Below are positions 25,083 to 34,264 of a DNA stretch of 64,000 nt, one piece after another. The translations under genes were made by a program, and so were the position numbers. The DNA is taken from the NCBI RefSeq assembly GCF_024628725.1, contig NZ_CP102409.1:653001-717000 (forward strand), in the 5' to 3' direction. The first letter of the stretch is position 1, and every line of letters begins with the position of its first letter. The notes below the pieces were generated by a model. It ran no database searches. It was not told the origin of the DNA and worked only from the letters and a program-made list of their open reading frames with translations. The DNA comes from Ruegeria sp. YS9 (GTDB lineage: Bacteria > Pseudomonadota > Alphaproteobacteria > Rhodobacterales > Rhodobacteraceae).

Positions 25083-25786
25083 TATGCTTCCTCCTTCTTG
25101 CGGGTGGTGCGCTGTTCAATGCGCTTTTCGTGGCCGCCCTGAACGATGCGATGCACATAGATACCGGGCAGGTGGATGCAGTCGGGATCCAGCGAACCGC
25201 GCGGTACGATCTCTTCCACTTCGGCCACGCAGATCTTGCCGCAGGTCGCGGCAGGAACGTTGAAATTGCGGGCGGTCTTGCGGAAAACCAGATTGCCGGT
25301 GTCGTCAGCCTTCCAGGCTTTGACGATGGCCAGATCGGCAAAAATGCCTTCTTCCAGAATGTAGGTCTCGCCGTTGAAGTCCTTGTGCTCTTTCCCTTCG
25401 GCGATCACGGTGCCGACGCCGGTCTTGGTGTAAAAACCGGGAATGCCCGCCCCACCGGCGCGCATCCGTTCGGCCAATGTTCCTTGGGGGTTGAATTCCA
25501 GTTCCAGCTCACCACTCAGATATTGGCGCATGAACTCGGCGTTTTCACCGACATACGAGCTGATCATCTTTTTGACCTGCTTGGTCTGCAACAGGATGCC
25601 GATGCCGAAATCGTCCACGCCTGCGTTGTTTGACGCAAAGGTCAGGTCTTTGACGCCCGATTCCCTGATGGCCTCAAGCAACAATTCCGGAATGCCGCAC
25701 AGGCCAAACCCGCCAGCGGCGATCAGCATGCCATCCGACAGCAGCCCATCGAGCGCCTCGGTGGCATTGGCATAGACTTTCTTCAT
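25082..25786 (-). CDS. scoA: 3-oxoacid CoA-transferase subunit A
   Basis: A 234-aa partner of subunit [17 protein letters not shown] is the glycine-rich oxyanion/CoA loop of family I CoA-transferases, followed by [15 protein letters not shown] and [27 protein letters not shown] with GGGGGAG just upstream is chosen over the codon at 25837. The two genes form a unit that ends at the shared terminator. The upstream 160 bases are shared with the decayed lipoprotein locus on the other strand. Confidence 0.93.
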   Translation of the reverse strand: MKKVYANATEALDGLLSDGMLIAAGGFGLCGIPELLLEAIRESGVKDLTFASNNAGVDDFGIGILLQTKQVKKMISSYVGENAEFMRQYLSGELELEFNPQGTLAERMRAGGAGIPGFYTKTGVGTVIAEGKEHKDFNGETYILEEGIFADLAIVKAWKADDTGNLVFRKTARNFNVPAATCGKICVAEVEEIVPRGSLDPDCIHLPGIYVHRIVQGGHEKRIEQRTTRKKEEA

Positions 25787-25949
25787 GGAAAACTCCCCCA
25801 GTGACATGGTGATGGGCAGGTTGTGCCGTCGCGTCACGGGGAAGTCAATGAAACCGGAGGCGGGGTCGTATTTCTACCAATGGAAAGAGCTGTTGCAATT
25901 GATCAGGCGGCTCAACATGTCTGCCGCACCATTATAGGAGGTTGATAAC

Positions 25950-26335
25950 ATGAAGCGAATTTGTGCCGAAGCAACCGCTGGTGCTGCGCTTTTGGCTATG
26001 TGAGCCTATGAGCCTGAGCAGGCGGCGGTACTTCAGCTCGATGATAACAAGATCAAAGCTGTTGGTGCCGGATACTCTGAGAAGTCTTCATTTGAATCTG
26101 CAATTTCAACCGCCAATGAACGGTGTGCGCATCAGGGCAAGAAGGGCCTTCGTTCTGGCCAGCGATACCGGCTGTCAGGGGGTGGACAAGAATACAGCCC
26201 TGATCGTCTATGTCCTGACCGCCGCTGCCCAGAAATCAGGCCGCGCCCGGTTCCTCTCCAAGCTCAAGCGGTTCGGAAGACCGGCAGACGACGCTCGAAG
26301 TGCGGTGCGACCCTCAGCCATGGTCATTCGCTGAC
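25950..26335 (+). pseudogene. decayed small lipoprotein gene
   Basis: A canonical TAGGAGG-N8-ATG start at 25950 opens MKRICAEATAGAALLAM, a lipoprotein-like signal, but a TGA follows at 26001 just where the lipobox cysteine would be. The same frame continues with protein-like AYEPEQAAVLQLDDNKIKAV up to about 26148. The coding sense then moves to the next frame (AFVLASDTGCQGVDKNTALI). After about 26225 it moves to the third frame (SGSEDRQTTLEVRC). Read across the shifts it resembles a complete secreted protein of about 120 aa ending in a cysteine. Three lesions in 380 bases suggest a real pseudogene or assembly errors. Family not recognised. Confidence 0.6.
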
Positions 26336-26398
26336 AGCCCACCGCAATGTCGAAAAGGCGATTGCAGGGGGCTTTTCCAACCCCGACCACCTGTCAGC

Positions 26399-29026
26399 CT
26401 AGGTTGTTGCTTTCTTGGTGGTTGCTTTCTTTTTGGGCGCGGCCTTTTTCTTGGTGCCTTTTTTGGCAGCGCGCTCGTTGACAAGCTCGATGGCCATCTC
26501 CTGCGTCACGTCCTCGGGTTTGATGTCCTTGGGGATCGTCGCGTTGACCTTTTCCCATTTCACGTAGGGCCCATAGCGCCCGTCCAGAACCTGCATCGCG
26601 CCGCCATCCGGATGCTCACCCAACTCTTTCAGAGGCTTCGCCGCGGCCCGCCGTCCCCGACCGGGGTTTGCCCGTTTTTCGGCCAGCAACTCAACGGCGC
26701 GGTTCATGCCGATCTCGAACACGTCATTGGGGTCTTTGAGGTTGGCATAGACCGGCTTTGCCTCCTCCGGCAGCTGATGCATCAGGTAAGGACCGAACCG
26801 CCCGAAATTCGCGCTGATCATGCCGCCTTCGGGGTGTTCGCCGATCTGACGGGGCAGGGACAGAAGCGTCAGAGCCTTTTCCAGGTCCATGTCATCCTTG
26901 CTCCACCCGCGCGGAAGGGATGCGCGCGGGGGCTTTTTGTTCTCGGGCGTGGGTTCGCCCCGCTGAACGTATGGACCGAACCGGCCGGATTTCAACCAGA
27001 TCTCATCCCCGGCATCTTCACCCAGCAGCCTTTCGTCACCTTCCGCGCCTTCACCGGCAATCGGGCGCGTATAGGTACATTCCGGATAGTTTCCGCATCC
27101 GACAAACCCACCGGTCCGCGAGGTCTTCAGGTGCAACTGACCGGTACCGCATTTCGGGCAGATACGTGGATCGGACCCATCCTCGCGCGGCGGGTAGAGC
27201 TGCGGAGCCAGAGCTTCGTCGAGCCTGTCCAGCACTTCGGAAATCCGCAGCTCGGACGTCTCGCCAATCGCGGCTGAAAAATCACGCCAAAACTTGCCCA
27301 GCAGGTCCTTGTAGTCGCGTTCCCCGGCGCTGACGTCATCCAGTTCTTTTTCCAGATTGGCGGTGAACTCATAGCCAACGTACTGCCGGAAGAAATTCAG
27401 CAAGAAGATCGTAACGATCCGCCCCTTTTCCTCGGGGATCAGCCGGTTCTTGTCCTTGCGGACATATTCCCGGTCCTGGATCGTCGTTACGATCGAGGCA
27501 TAGGTCGAAGGCCGTCCGATCCCCAGCTCTTCCATCCTTTTGACCAGTGTCGCTTCGGTATAACGCGGGGGCGGTTGGGTGTGGTGTTGAAGGGCCAGAA
27601 CGGATTCGTTCTCGGACAGGATCGCTTCTTTCGCGACCTTGTCGCCGCTGTCGCTGGTCGCCTTGGCAAACTGATCCTTCAGAGAGGTCTTGGCAAAACG
27701 GGCCGGATCGCCCTGCGTGATCTGTGGCAGACGCTTTTCATCCTCGTCCGCGACGTCATCCCGGCCTTCTTCGTACACCCGCATGAACCCATCGAACATT
27801 ACGACCTGGCCCGTGGCGCGAAGGCCGACCTGACCGTCGTCGCTGCCGATCTCGACGGTGGTGCGCTCCAGACGCGCGGCGGCCATCTGACAGGCGATGG
27901 TACGTTTCCAGATCAGATCATAAAGCTTGCGCTGATCCTCGTCTGTCACTTTCAGCGCCTTGGCATCGCGCGACATATCCGTCGGGCGGATACACTCGTG
28001 CGCTTCCTGCGCGTTCTTGGCCTTGTTTTTGTAGATACGCGGGCTGTCCGGTACATATTCCGCGCCGTAGCGATCAGCGATGGCCTCGCGGGTCGCGGCC
28101 ACGGCCTCGGGCGCCATGTCGATGCCGTCGGTCCGCATATAGGTAATGTACCCGGCCTCATAAAGCCGCTGCGCCACCTGCATTGCGTGGCGCGCACCCA
28201 TGCCGAACTTGCGGCTGGCTTCTTGTTGGAGGGTCGAGGTCATGAACGGCGCGCTGGGGTTGCGGGCGGCGGGTTTGGCCTCGACCGAGGTCACGCTCAG
28301 CGCGCGGCTAGTGATGGCCTGAACCGCCAGCTCGGCCTGCGTCGCGTTGGCCAGATCGTGCTTGTCCAGCTTCTTGCCGGCCAGCGTGACCAGACGCGCC
28401 TCATAGGTCTGCCCGCGCGGTGTCTCGAACAGCGCCCGAACCGACCAGTATTCCACCGGCTTGAATGCCTCGATTTCCATCTCGCGTTCGACGATCAGGC
28501 GCAGACAGACGGATTGCACGCGACCCGCCGATTTAGCACCCGGCAGTTTGCGCCACAAAACCGGAGACAGGTTGAACCCCACCAGATAATCCAGCGCGCG
28601 GCGGGCCAGATAGGCCTCGACCAAAGGCATATCGACCTGACGCGGGTTCTGCATCGCCTCGGTCACGGCGTCCTTGGTAATGGCGTTGAAGGTCACGCGG
28701 CTGACGGGCGTATCCTTCTTGATCGAGCGGCGTTTGGTCAACGCCTCCTGTAGGTGCCAGCTGATCGCCTCGCCCTCGCGGTCGGGGTCGGTGGCGAGGA
28801 TCAGCGCATTGTCTTCTTTCAACGCGTCGGCAATGGCCTTGACATGCTTGCGGCTGTCGTTGCCGACCTCCCATTTCATCGAGAAGTCATGCTCAGGATC
28901 GACCGATCCATCCTTTGGCGGCAGGTCCCGCACATGGCCGTAAGAGGCCAGAACTGTGTAGTCGGGGCCCAGGTATTTATTGATTGTTTTTGCTTTGGCC
29001 GGAGATTCTACAACAACTACGGGCAT
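26399..29026 (-). CDS. topA: DNA topoisomerase I (type IA)
   Basis: An 875-aa enzyme that relaxes negative supercoils. N-terminal TOPRIM domain with E7 (VVVESPAKAKTI) and the DPDREGE acidic motif (80-86), the catalytic tyrosine Y296 in AGYITYMRTDG, then one tetracysteine zinc ribbon (CPKCGTGQ...CTYTR). Four repeats with the pattern GRFGPYxxR/L/V replace further zinc fingers, as in other alphaproteobacteria. A lysine-rich tail (KKGTKKKAAPKKKATTKKA) ends the protein and probably binds DNA. It is followed upstream (in transcription terms, preceded) by dprA on the same strand. Confidence 0.97.
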   Translation of the reverse strand: MPVVVVESPAKAKTINKYLGPDYTVLASYGHVRDLPPKDGSVDPEHDFSMKWEVGNDSRKHVKAIADALKEDNALILATDPDREGEAISWHLQEALTKRRSIKKDTPVSRVTFNAITKDAVTEAMQNPRQVDMPLVEAYLARRALDYLVGFNLSPVLWRKLPGAKSAGRVQSVCLRLIVEREMEIEAFKPVEYWSVRALFETPRGQTYEARLVTLAGKKLDKHDLANATQAELAVQAITSRALSVTSVEAKPAARNPSAPFMTSTLQQEASRKFGMGARHAMQVAQRLYEAGYITYMRTDGIDMAPEAVAATREAIADRYGAEYVPDSPRIYKNKAKNAQEAHECIRPTDMSRDAKALKVTDEDQRKLYDLIWKRTIACQMAAARLERTTVEIGSDDGQVGLRATGQVVMFDGFMRVYEEGRDDVADEDEKRLPQITQGDPARFAKTSLKDQFAKATSDSGDKVAKEAILSENESVLALQHHTQPPPRYTEATLVKRMEELGIGRPSTYASIVTTIQDREYVRKDKNRLIPEEKGRIVTIFLLNFFRQYVGYEFTANLEKELDDVSAGERDYKDLLGKFWRDFSAAIGETSELRISEVLDRLDEALAPQLYPPREDGSDPRICPKCGTGQLHLKTSRTGGFVGCGNYPECTYTRPIAGEGAEGDERLLGEDAGDEIWLKSGRFGPYVQRGEPTPENKKPPRASLPRGWSKDDMDLEKALTLLSLPRQIGEHPEGGMISANFGRFGPYLMHQLPEEAKPVYANLKDPNDVFEIGMNRAVELLAEKRANPGRGRRAAAKPLKELGEHPDGGAMQVLDGRYGPYVKWEKVNATIPKDIKPEDVTQEMAIELVNERAAKKGTKKKAAPKKKATTKKATT

Positions 29027-29193
29027 TTAAGGGGAATCCTCGCTCGACGAATTTGGCGCCTTCTATGGTGGTGCAAAATGTGTGGGGCAAGCAGGAATTG
29101 TCAATGCGTTCCTTTCGTCGGTGGAAAAGCGCCGTGATTTCAGTGCGCTACCACAGATCTTCAGAAACCGGGCACGCCGGAACGAGGGTTCGA

Positions 29194-30318
29194 TCAACTT
29201 GCCAGCGACAGCAGACCTCCGGGCTGACGCTGGATTCGCCCATCAAGTTCAAGGTCGATCAGCGCCGGTCCAAGCTCACCGGCCGAGGCCGCGATATCCC
29301 GCAGCAATTGATCTTCGGCGATGGGCGAGGGGCCAAGCCGCGCGATGATCTGCTCGTGCAGGTTTCTTGCAGGGCGCGCGATTGGTTCCGAGGGCGGTTC
29401 GGTTGGCCGGGAAAACAGGTCGTCCTGCCGCGGCAAGGCTTCAATGACGTCTTCAGCGGATCGGACAAGTGTGGCGCCATCACGAATCAACAGATTGCAA
29501 CCGGCGGCCCGCGCATCGAACGGATGGCCGGGAACGGCCAGAACCTCGCGCCCCTGATCCAGTGCGTCCCGTGCCGTGATCAGACTGCCGGACTTGGCAG
29601 CAGCCTCGACGACGACAACCGCCTGCGCGAGGCCCGAAATGATCCGGTTACGACGCGGGAAGTGCCGCGCCTGCGGCGTCACGCCCATCGGTTGTTCTGA
29701 AATCCGCAAGCCGCTGGACGCGATATCATGGGCCAGTTCCGTGTTTTCGGCGGGATATATCACATCAACGCCACCGGCCATGACAGCCACCGTGCCGGTC
29801 TCCAGCGCGGCCATATGCGCGGCTGTATCGATGCCACGCGCCAGGCCAGAGACTATAACGTGCCCCTTGCTGCCCAGCTCGGTGGCCAGGCCACGGGCCA
29901 TCCGCGCGCCGAGCGAGGAACAGTTTCGCGCACCGACCATCGCAATCGCTGGTTTTTGCAGCAGCGAAAGGTCCCCGATCGCCCAAAGCAGCGGCGGGGC
30001 TTCGTTCAGTTCAGCCAGGGTCGCGGGGAATTCAGCGGACCCAAGGCACAAAAGCCGCGCTTTGGCGGCTTTTGCGGCCCTGAGTTCCGCCTCGATCACG
30101 CCGGGGGGGCAGGTTTCATACCCTGTTATACCGGCGGCGCGTGCCATTTCAGGCAGCGCGGCCAGCGCGTTCTGCGCTGAGCCATGTTCGCGAAGCAGCC
30201 GACGAAATGTCGCCGGACCGACCTTGCGAGAACGCAACAGACGAAGCCACGAAAACCGGTCCTCTTCCGTGGTGGGTGGGAGTGGGGGGTGATTGGAAGA
30301 AAGCTGCTCTTCGGTCAT
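29194..30318 (-). CDS. dprA: DNA processing protein DprA
   Basis: A 374-aa cytoplasmic protein that loads RecA on incoming single-stranded DNA in natural transformation. It has an N-terminal SAM-like helical domain (RFSWLRLLRSRKVGPATFRRL) and the central Rossmann-like domain with GARNCSSLGARMARGLA, VIVSGLARGIDTAAH, GTVAVMAGGVDVIYPAEN and FPRRNRIISGL. A C-terminal winged helix (RLGPSPIAEDQLLRDIAAS to the end) matches the DprA/DML1 domain. It is 167 bases upstream of topA in transcription order, a common arrangement. Confidence 0.94.
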   Translation of the reverse strand: MTEEQLSSNHPPLPPTTEEDRFSWLRLLRSRKVGPATFRRLLREHGSAQNALAALPEMARAAGITGYETCPPGVIEAELRAAKAAKARLLCLGSAEFPATLAELNEAPPLLWAIGDLSLLQKPAIAMVGARNCSSLGARMARGLATELGSKGHVIVSGLARGIDTAAHMAALETGTVAVMAGGVDVIYPAENTELAHDIASSGLRISEQPMGVTPQARHFPRRNRIISGLAQAVVVVEAAAKSGSLITARDALDQGREVLAVPGHPFDARAAGCNLLIRDGATLVRSAEDVIEALPRQDDLFSRPTEPPSEPIARPARNLHEQIIARLGPSPIAEDQLLRDIAASAGELGPALIDLELDGRIQRQPGGLLSLAS

Positions 30319-30503
30319 CCGTTGCTCCGCCTTGTTGCAGAACTGGTTTACGGGACAGGCAGTTAACAGCTTGTGAATCGTTGAAAATTAGAAGTGTTTT
30401 TTTGCAATCTTATCAGGGTTGTCGAATGTAAGATGTTGATAATAAATAAAATAAAAAACTTTCAGTCAGAAAGAGCGCTTTGAACACTAAAGGCGATCTT
30501 CGC

Positions 30504-30539
30504 GAAAAAAGAGGCGCTGGGTTAACCCTGCGCCTCTTG
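30504..30539 (-). terminator. Rho-independent terminator after tldD
   Basis: AAGAGGCGC/GCGCCTCTT stem around GGGTTAACCC-like loop sequence, followed on the minus strand by six T. It starts about 20 bases after the tldD stop. Confidence 0.9.
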
Positions 30540-30557
30540 GATTGCGCCGCGTCCGAC

Positions 30558-31979
30558 TCAGGCGGCCGAGCCGCCGACAGTCAGCCCGTCCATCAGGACG
30601 GTCGGCTGGCCAACACCCACCGGCACCCATTGCCCGTCCTTGCCACAGGTTCCCATGCCGGGGTCCAGCGCCATATCGTTGCCCAGCCCGCGGATGCGTT
30701 TCAAGGCCGAGGGCCCGTCACCGATCAGCGTGGCGCCCTTGACCGGCGCGCCGATTTTACCGTTTTCGACCCGATACGCCTCGGTGCACGAGAAAACGAA
30801 CTTGCCATTGGTGATGTCCACCTGACCGCCGCCGAAGCCAACCGCCCAGATGCCGTCCTTGATATCAGCCACCAGAGCCTGCGGGTCGGCTTCGCCGCCC
30901 AGCATGATCGTGTTGGTCATGCGCGGCATGGGTTTGTGTGCATAGCTCTGCCGCCGCCCGTTGCCGGTAGGAGCAACCCCCATCAGCCGCGCGTTCTGGC
31001 GGTCCTGCATATAGCCGGTCAGGACGCCGTCTTCGATCAGCACCGTGCGTGCGCTGGGCGTGCCCTCATCATCCACGCTGATCGAACCGCGACGATCAGC
31101 AATCGTGCCGTCATCCACCACGGTCACACCTTTGGAAGCAATCTGCTGACCCATCAACCCGGCAAAGGCCGAGCTGCCCTTGCGGTTGAAGTCGCCTTCC
31201 AGGCCATGGCCGATGGCCTCGTGCAGCAGAATGCCTGGCCAGCCGGGGCCAAGCGCGACTTCCATGACACCGGCCGGTGCGGGAACTGCGTCCAGGTTGA
31301 CCAGCGCAATGCGCAGCGCTTCGCGTGCCTTGGCCTGCCAGTCGGCGGGGTCGATCAACCCGCTCAGGCCAACCCGGCCACCACCACCGGCGGATCCGCT
31401 TTCGCGGCGTCCGTTCTGTTCGACAATGACCGATACGTTCACGCGGGTCATGGGGCGCACATCACGGACCATCACACCATCGGGGCGCAGAATCTCGACC
31501 TCTTGCACGGCTGCCGCGATCGTGGCGCTGACCTGAACCACACGCGGGTCCAGATCGCGGGCGAAGGCGTCGATCTCACGCAATGTCTCGATCTTCACCG
31601 GGAACGCGGCGGATTCAATCGGGTCTTCGTCCGTATAGAGGCGCGTATTGGTGGAACGCGGAGCATCCGCCAGGACCCCGCCGCCATCCCCCACAGCCAG
31701 TCTTGCGGTTTCCGCCGCCCGCTTCAGGGCAGGAATCGAGACGTCTGTCGAATGCGCATATCCAGCCACTTCACCTTGTACGGCACGCAACCCGAACCCT
31801 TCCGACGCATCGTAGGACGCGGTGCGCAGACGTCCGTCATCGAACACGAGAGACTCGGATTTTCGCCGCTCGACAAACAGCTCTCCGTCCTCGGCACCGT
31901 CCGTGGCCGAGCGCAAAATGGCAAGCGCTTCATCGTGCGGAAGAGCGCTTTCAAAGGGGCGAAACGGGGCGTCGGACAT
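30558..31979 (-). CDS. tldD: metalloprotease TldD
   Basis: A 473-aa peptidase of the TldD/TldE pair, which removes leader peptides and degrades unfolded peptides. The zinc motif HEAIGHGLEGD lies in the middle (about 260) and the C-terminal GRRQSYAHKPMPRMTNTIM and VFSCTEAYRVENGKI blocks are typical. The start at MSDAPFRPF follows AAAGG; an upstream codon at 32012 would run over the FNR-type site. No TldE partner is in the window. It is divergent to coxB with a shared 176-base control region. Confidence 0.95.
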   Translation of the reverse strand: MSDAPFRPFESALPHDEALAILRSATDGAEDGELFVERRKSESLVFDDGRLRTASYDASEGFGLRAVQGEVAGYAHSTDVSIPALKRAAETARLAVGDGGGVLADAPRSTNTRLYTDEDPIESAAFPVKIETLREIDAFARDLDPRVVQVSATIAAAVQEVEILRPDGVMVRDVRPMTRVNVSVIVEQNGRRESGSAGGGGRVGLSGLIDPADWQAKAREALRIALVNLDAVPAPAGVMEVALGPGWPGILLHEAIGHGLEGDFNRKGSSAFAGLMGQQIASKGVTVVDDGTIADRRGSISVDDEGTPSARTVLIEDGVLTGYMQDRQNARLMGVAPTGNGRRQSYAHKPMPRMTNTIMLGGEADPQALVADIKDGIWAVGFGGGQVDITNGKFVFSCTEAYRVENGKIGAPVKGATLIGDGPSALKRIRGLGNDMALDPGMGTCGKDGQWVPVGVGQPTVLMDGLTVGGSAA

Positions 31980-31998
31980 GGGTTGGGACCTTTCGGGT

Positions 31999-32012
31999 TT
32001 GATCCAGATCAA
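31999..32012. promoter_or_regulatory. FNR/FnrL-type binding site between tldD and coxB
   Basis: TTGAT-CCAG-ATCAA, a perfect palindrome with the FNR half-sites. It is 19 bases upstream of the tldD start and 143 bases upstream of coxB. In Rhodobacteraceae FnrL uses TTGAT-N4-ATCAA (family knowledge). Which of the two genes it controls is not decided by sequence. Confidence 0.75.
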
Positions 32013-32155
32013 AAATAGCGTCTGTTTGACGCAAGCATTTTGCTTTATCTACCCGACGGAATATGGTTTTTAACGCGGCCAAAGACAACGGGAGAGGTGC
32101 GACCGATTCACACCTTTTCGCCAGGGACGCAAAGATCAAACGATCAGGACAGAAC

Positions 32156-33067
32156 ATGAAGAATGCTTTGATGCTTTCAGGGTTTATGACAGCCCTCTCC
32201 AGCCTTCCAGCCATGGCTCAGGAGCTTGAGATTATTGGCAAGCCGGTTGACGGCGGTATGGGTTTTCAACCCGCGGCTACCAGCCTTGCCACGGGAATTC
32301 AGCGTCTGGACGGCATGATTCTGGTGATCATCACCGCAATCTGCCTGCTGGTAGCCGGTCTGCTGGTCTACTGCATCGTGCGCTACAACGAACGTGTAAA
32401 CCCCAAGCCGGCAAGGTTTTCGCACTACACCCCGGTTGAAATTGCCTGGACCCTTGGCCCCATCCTGATTCTGGTCTTTATCGGTGCGTTTTCGCTGCCG
32501 GTTCTGTTCAAACAGCAGGAAATCCCCGAAGGCGACATCACCATCAAAGTCGTGGGCAACCAGTGGTACTGGACCTATGAATATGTCGATCACGAATTCG
32601 CGTTCGACAGTTACCTGCTGGGTCATCCGGCCACTCTGGACGAGGGCGCGCGCCCGGCCGACGCGGACGTGACCCCGTTTGTTCTGGATGATGCCATGCG
32701 TGCCAAGCTGGCCGATGCCGGCTACAGCGAAGACGAATGGCTGCTGGCCACCGATACCGCCGTGGTCGTTCCGGTTGGCAAGGTTGTCGTGATGCAGGTT
32801 ACCGCATCTGACGTGATCCACTCCTGGACCATCCCGTCTTTTGGCGTGAAGCAGGATGGCGTACCCGGTCGTCTGGCGGAGCTGTGGTTCCAGGCCGAGA
32901 AAGAAGGCATCTACTTCGGTCAGTGTTCGGAACTCTGCGGCAAAGACCACGCCTATATGCCGATCACCGTCAAAGTCGTCAGCCAGGAAGCGTATGACCA
33001 GTGGCTGCAAGGCGCGATCGAAGAATATGCGGGTCTGCCGCAAAACTATCAGGTTGCTTCGAACTGA
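32156..33067 (+). CDS. coxB: cytochrome c oxidase subunit II
   Basis: A 303-aa aa3-type oxidase subunit carrying the CuA centre in the periplasm. The signal peptide ends at AMAQE, followed by two membrane segments (about 52-75 and 96-117), the aromatic motif [10 protein letters not shown], and the CuA ligands in [15 protein letters not shown] and [14 protein letters not shown]. The ATG at 32156 is preceded by AGGA, and the longer in-frame start would displace the signal peptide. It leads a cox assembly cluster (ctaB, small protein, ctaG, coxC, SURF1), but subunit I is not in the window. Confidence 0.97.
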   Translation: MKNALMLSGFMTALSSLPAMAQELEIIGKPVDGGMGFQPAATSLATGIQRLDGMILVIITAICLLVAGLLVYCIVRYNERVNPKPARFSHYTPVEIAWTLGPILILVFIGAFSLPVLFKQQEIPEGDITIKVVGNQWYWTYEYVDHEFAFDSYLLGHPATLDEGARPADADVTPFVLDDAMRAKLADAGYSEDEWLLATDTAVVVPVGKVVVMQVTASDVIHSWTIPSFGVKQDGVPGRLAELWFQAEKEGIYFGQCSELCGKDHAYMPITVKVVSQEAYDQWLQGAIEEYAGLPQNYQVASN

Positions 33068-33077
33068 GCACGCTGAG

Positions 33078-33095
33078 GGCGGGTTGAAGCCCGCC
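33078..33095 (+). promoter_or_regulatory. hairpin between coxB and ctaB
   Basis: GGCGGG/CCCGCC stem with a 6-base loop, 11 bases after the coxB stop and without a T-run. It may stabilise the coxB mRNA end or reduce downstream expression. Confidence 0.4.
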
Positions 33096-33155
33096 TGACA
33101 CGAAATGCAGGCTGTGCGGGCTGACCGCGCAGCTTTCGCCCCAAAAGGACCCGAG

Positions 33156-34106
33156 ATGACCGACGCAAGCATCAATGCCAGCACAGCGACCGCCCACGCG
33201 GACGAGGCCAGCTTTGGCGATTACTTCGCCCTGCTGAAGCCGCGCGTGATGTCTCTGGTCGTGTTCACGGCGCTGGTCGGTCTGCTGGCGGCCCCGGTTC
33301 CGGTCCACCCCTTTGTCGGGTTCTGTGCCATTCTGTTCATCGCCATCGGCGGCGGCGCATCCGGTGCGCTGAACATGTGGTGGGATGCGGATATCGACAA
33401 GGTGATGAAACGCACCAAAGGTCGCCCGATCCCCTCCGGCAAGGTGGATGAGGGTGAGGCGATGGCCATCGGCCTGACCCTGTCGGGCCTGTCGGTGATC
33501 ATGCTGGGCCTTGCGACCAACTGGTTCGCGGGCGCGTTTCTGGGCTTCACAATCTTTTTCTATGTCGTTGTCTACACGATGTGGCTGAAACGCTCGACGC
33601 CGCAGAACATCGTGATCGGTGGTGCGGCGGGCGCTTTCCCTCCGGTGATCGGCTGGGTGGCTGCAACCGGGTCCATGGCGGTTGAGCCGTGGCTGATGTT
33701 TGCCCTGACCTTCATGTGGACACCGCCGCATTTCTGGGCTCTGGCCCTGTTCATGCGCTCGGACTATGACGATGCGGGCGTGCCCATGCTGACCGTGACA
33801 CACGGCCGCCGTGCAACGCGTGTACACATTCTCGTCTATACGGCCCTGCTGGCGATTCTGGCGGTGGGAACCGCGTTTTCTGGCATCGGTGGTCCCATCT
33901 ACCTGACCGTGGCTCTGGTGTTGAACGCGTTGTTCCTGCGCGGCGCCTGGCAAATTTCGCGTCGGACCGAGGATGACTCGGAGGCCGACAACTTCAAGGT
34001 CGAACGCAGCTTTTTCAAACTTTCGCTGCTCTATCTCTTCCTGCATTTCGGCGCTGTTCTGGCCGAAGCCTTGCTGAAGCCCTATGGTTTGGGAGGATGG
34101 TCATGA
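33156..34106 (+). CDS. ctaB: protoheme IX farnesyltransferase (heme O synthase)
   Basis: A 316-aa membrane UbiA-family prenyltransferase that makes heme O from heme B for the oxidase. The first Asp-rich motif NMWWDADIDKVMKRTKGRP and the second, RSDYDDAGVPMLTVTHG, with TMWLKRSTPQNIVIGG between, identify it. About nine membrane segments are expected. The start at MTDASINAST has AAAAGGAC before it. The stop TGA overlaps the ATG of the next small gene. Confidence 0.95.
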   Translation: MTDASINASTATAHADEASFGDYFALLKPRVMSLVVFTALVGLLAAPVPVHPFVGFCAILFIAIGGGASGALNMWWDADIDKVMKRTKGRPIPSGKVDEGEAMAIGLTLSGLSVIMLGLATNWFAGAFLGFTIFFYVVVYTMWLKRSTPQNIVIGGAAGAFPPVIGWVAATGSMAVEPWLMFALTFMWTPPHFWALALFMRSDYDDAGVPMLTVTHGRRATRVHILVYTALLAILAVGTAFSGIGGPIYLTVALVLNALFLRGAWQISRRTEDDSEADNFKVERSFFKLSLLYLFLHFGAVLAEALLKPYGLGGWS

Positions 34107-34264
34107 GCCTGCGCAAAAGCCATGAACTGCATCAGCGCCGGTTCAGCCGCAATCTGGGCGTTGGACTGACGCTGGCTGCCTTTATCGTGATCATCTTTGG
34201 CCTGACCATCGTCAAGGTCTCGGGTACTGATTTCAACATGGCCACGCAGGAGGTGCAGAACTGA
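34103..34264 (+). CDS. small membrane protein in the cox cluster (CoxF-like)
   Basis: A 53-aa ORF, MSLRKSHELHQRRFSRNLGV..., with one hydrophobic segment (about 19-37, GVGLTLAAFIVIIFGLTIV). It overlaps the ctaB stop (ATGA) and its own stop overlaps the ctaG start (TGATG), with GGGAGGATG before it, so translational coupling supports it as real. Small proteins of this shape stand between ctaB and ctaG in other alphaproteobacteria. A role in oxidase assembly is inferred from position. Confidence 0.8.
   Translation: MSLRKSHELHQRRFSRNLGVGLTLAAFIVIIFGLTIVKVSGTDFNMATQEVQN

Noticed and set aside
25950..26400. Insertion sequence remnant
   Set aside because: No terminal inverted repeats or transposase motifs; the reading frames resemble a lipoprotein instead.
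27575..28753. A 392-aa plus-strand ORF opposite topA
   Set aside because: Antisense shadow of topA with His/Arg-rich composition.
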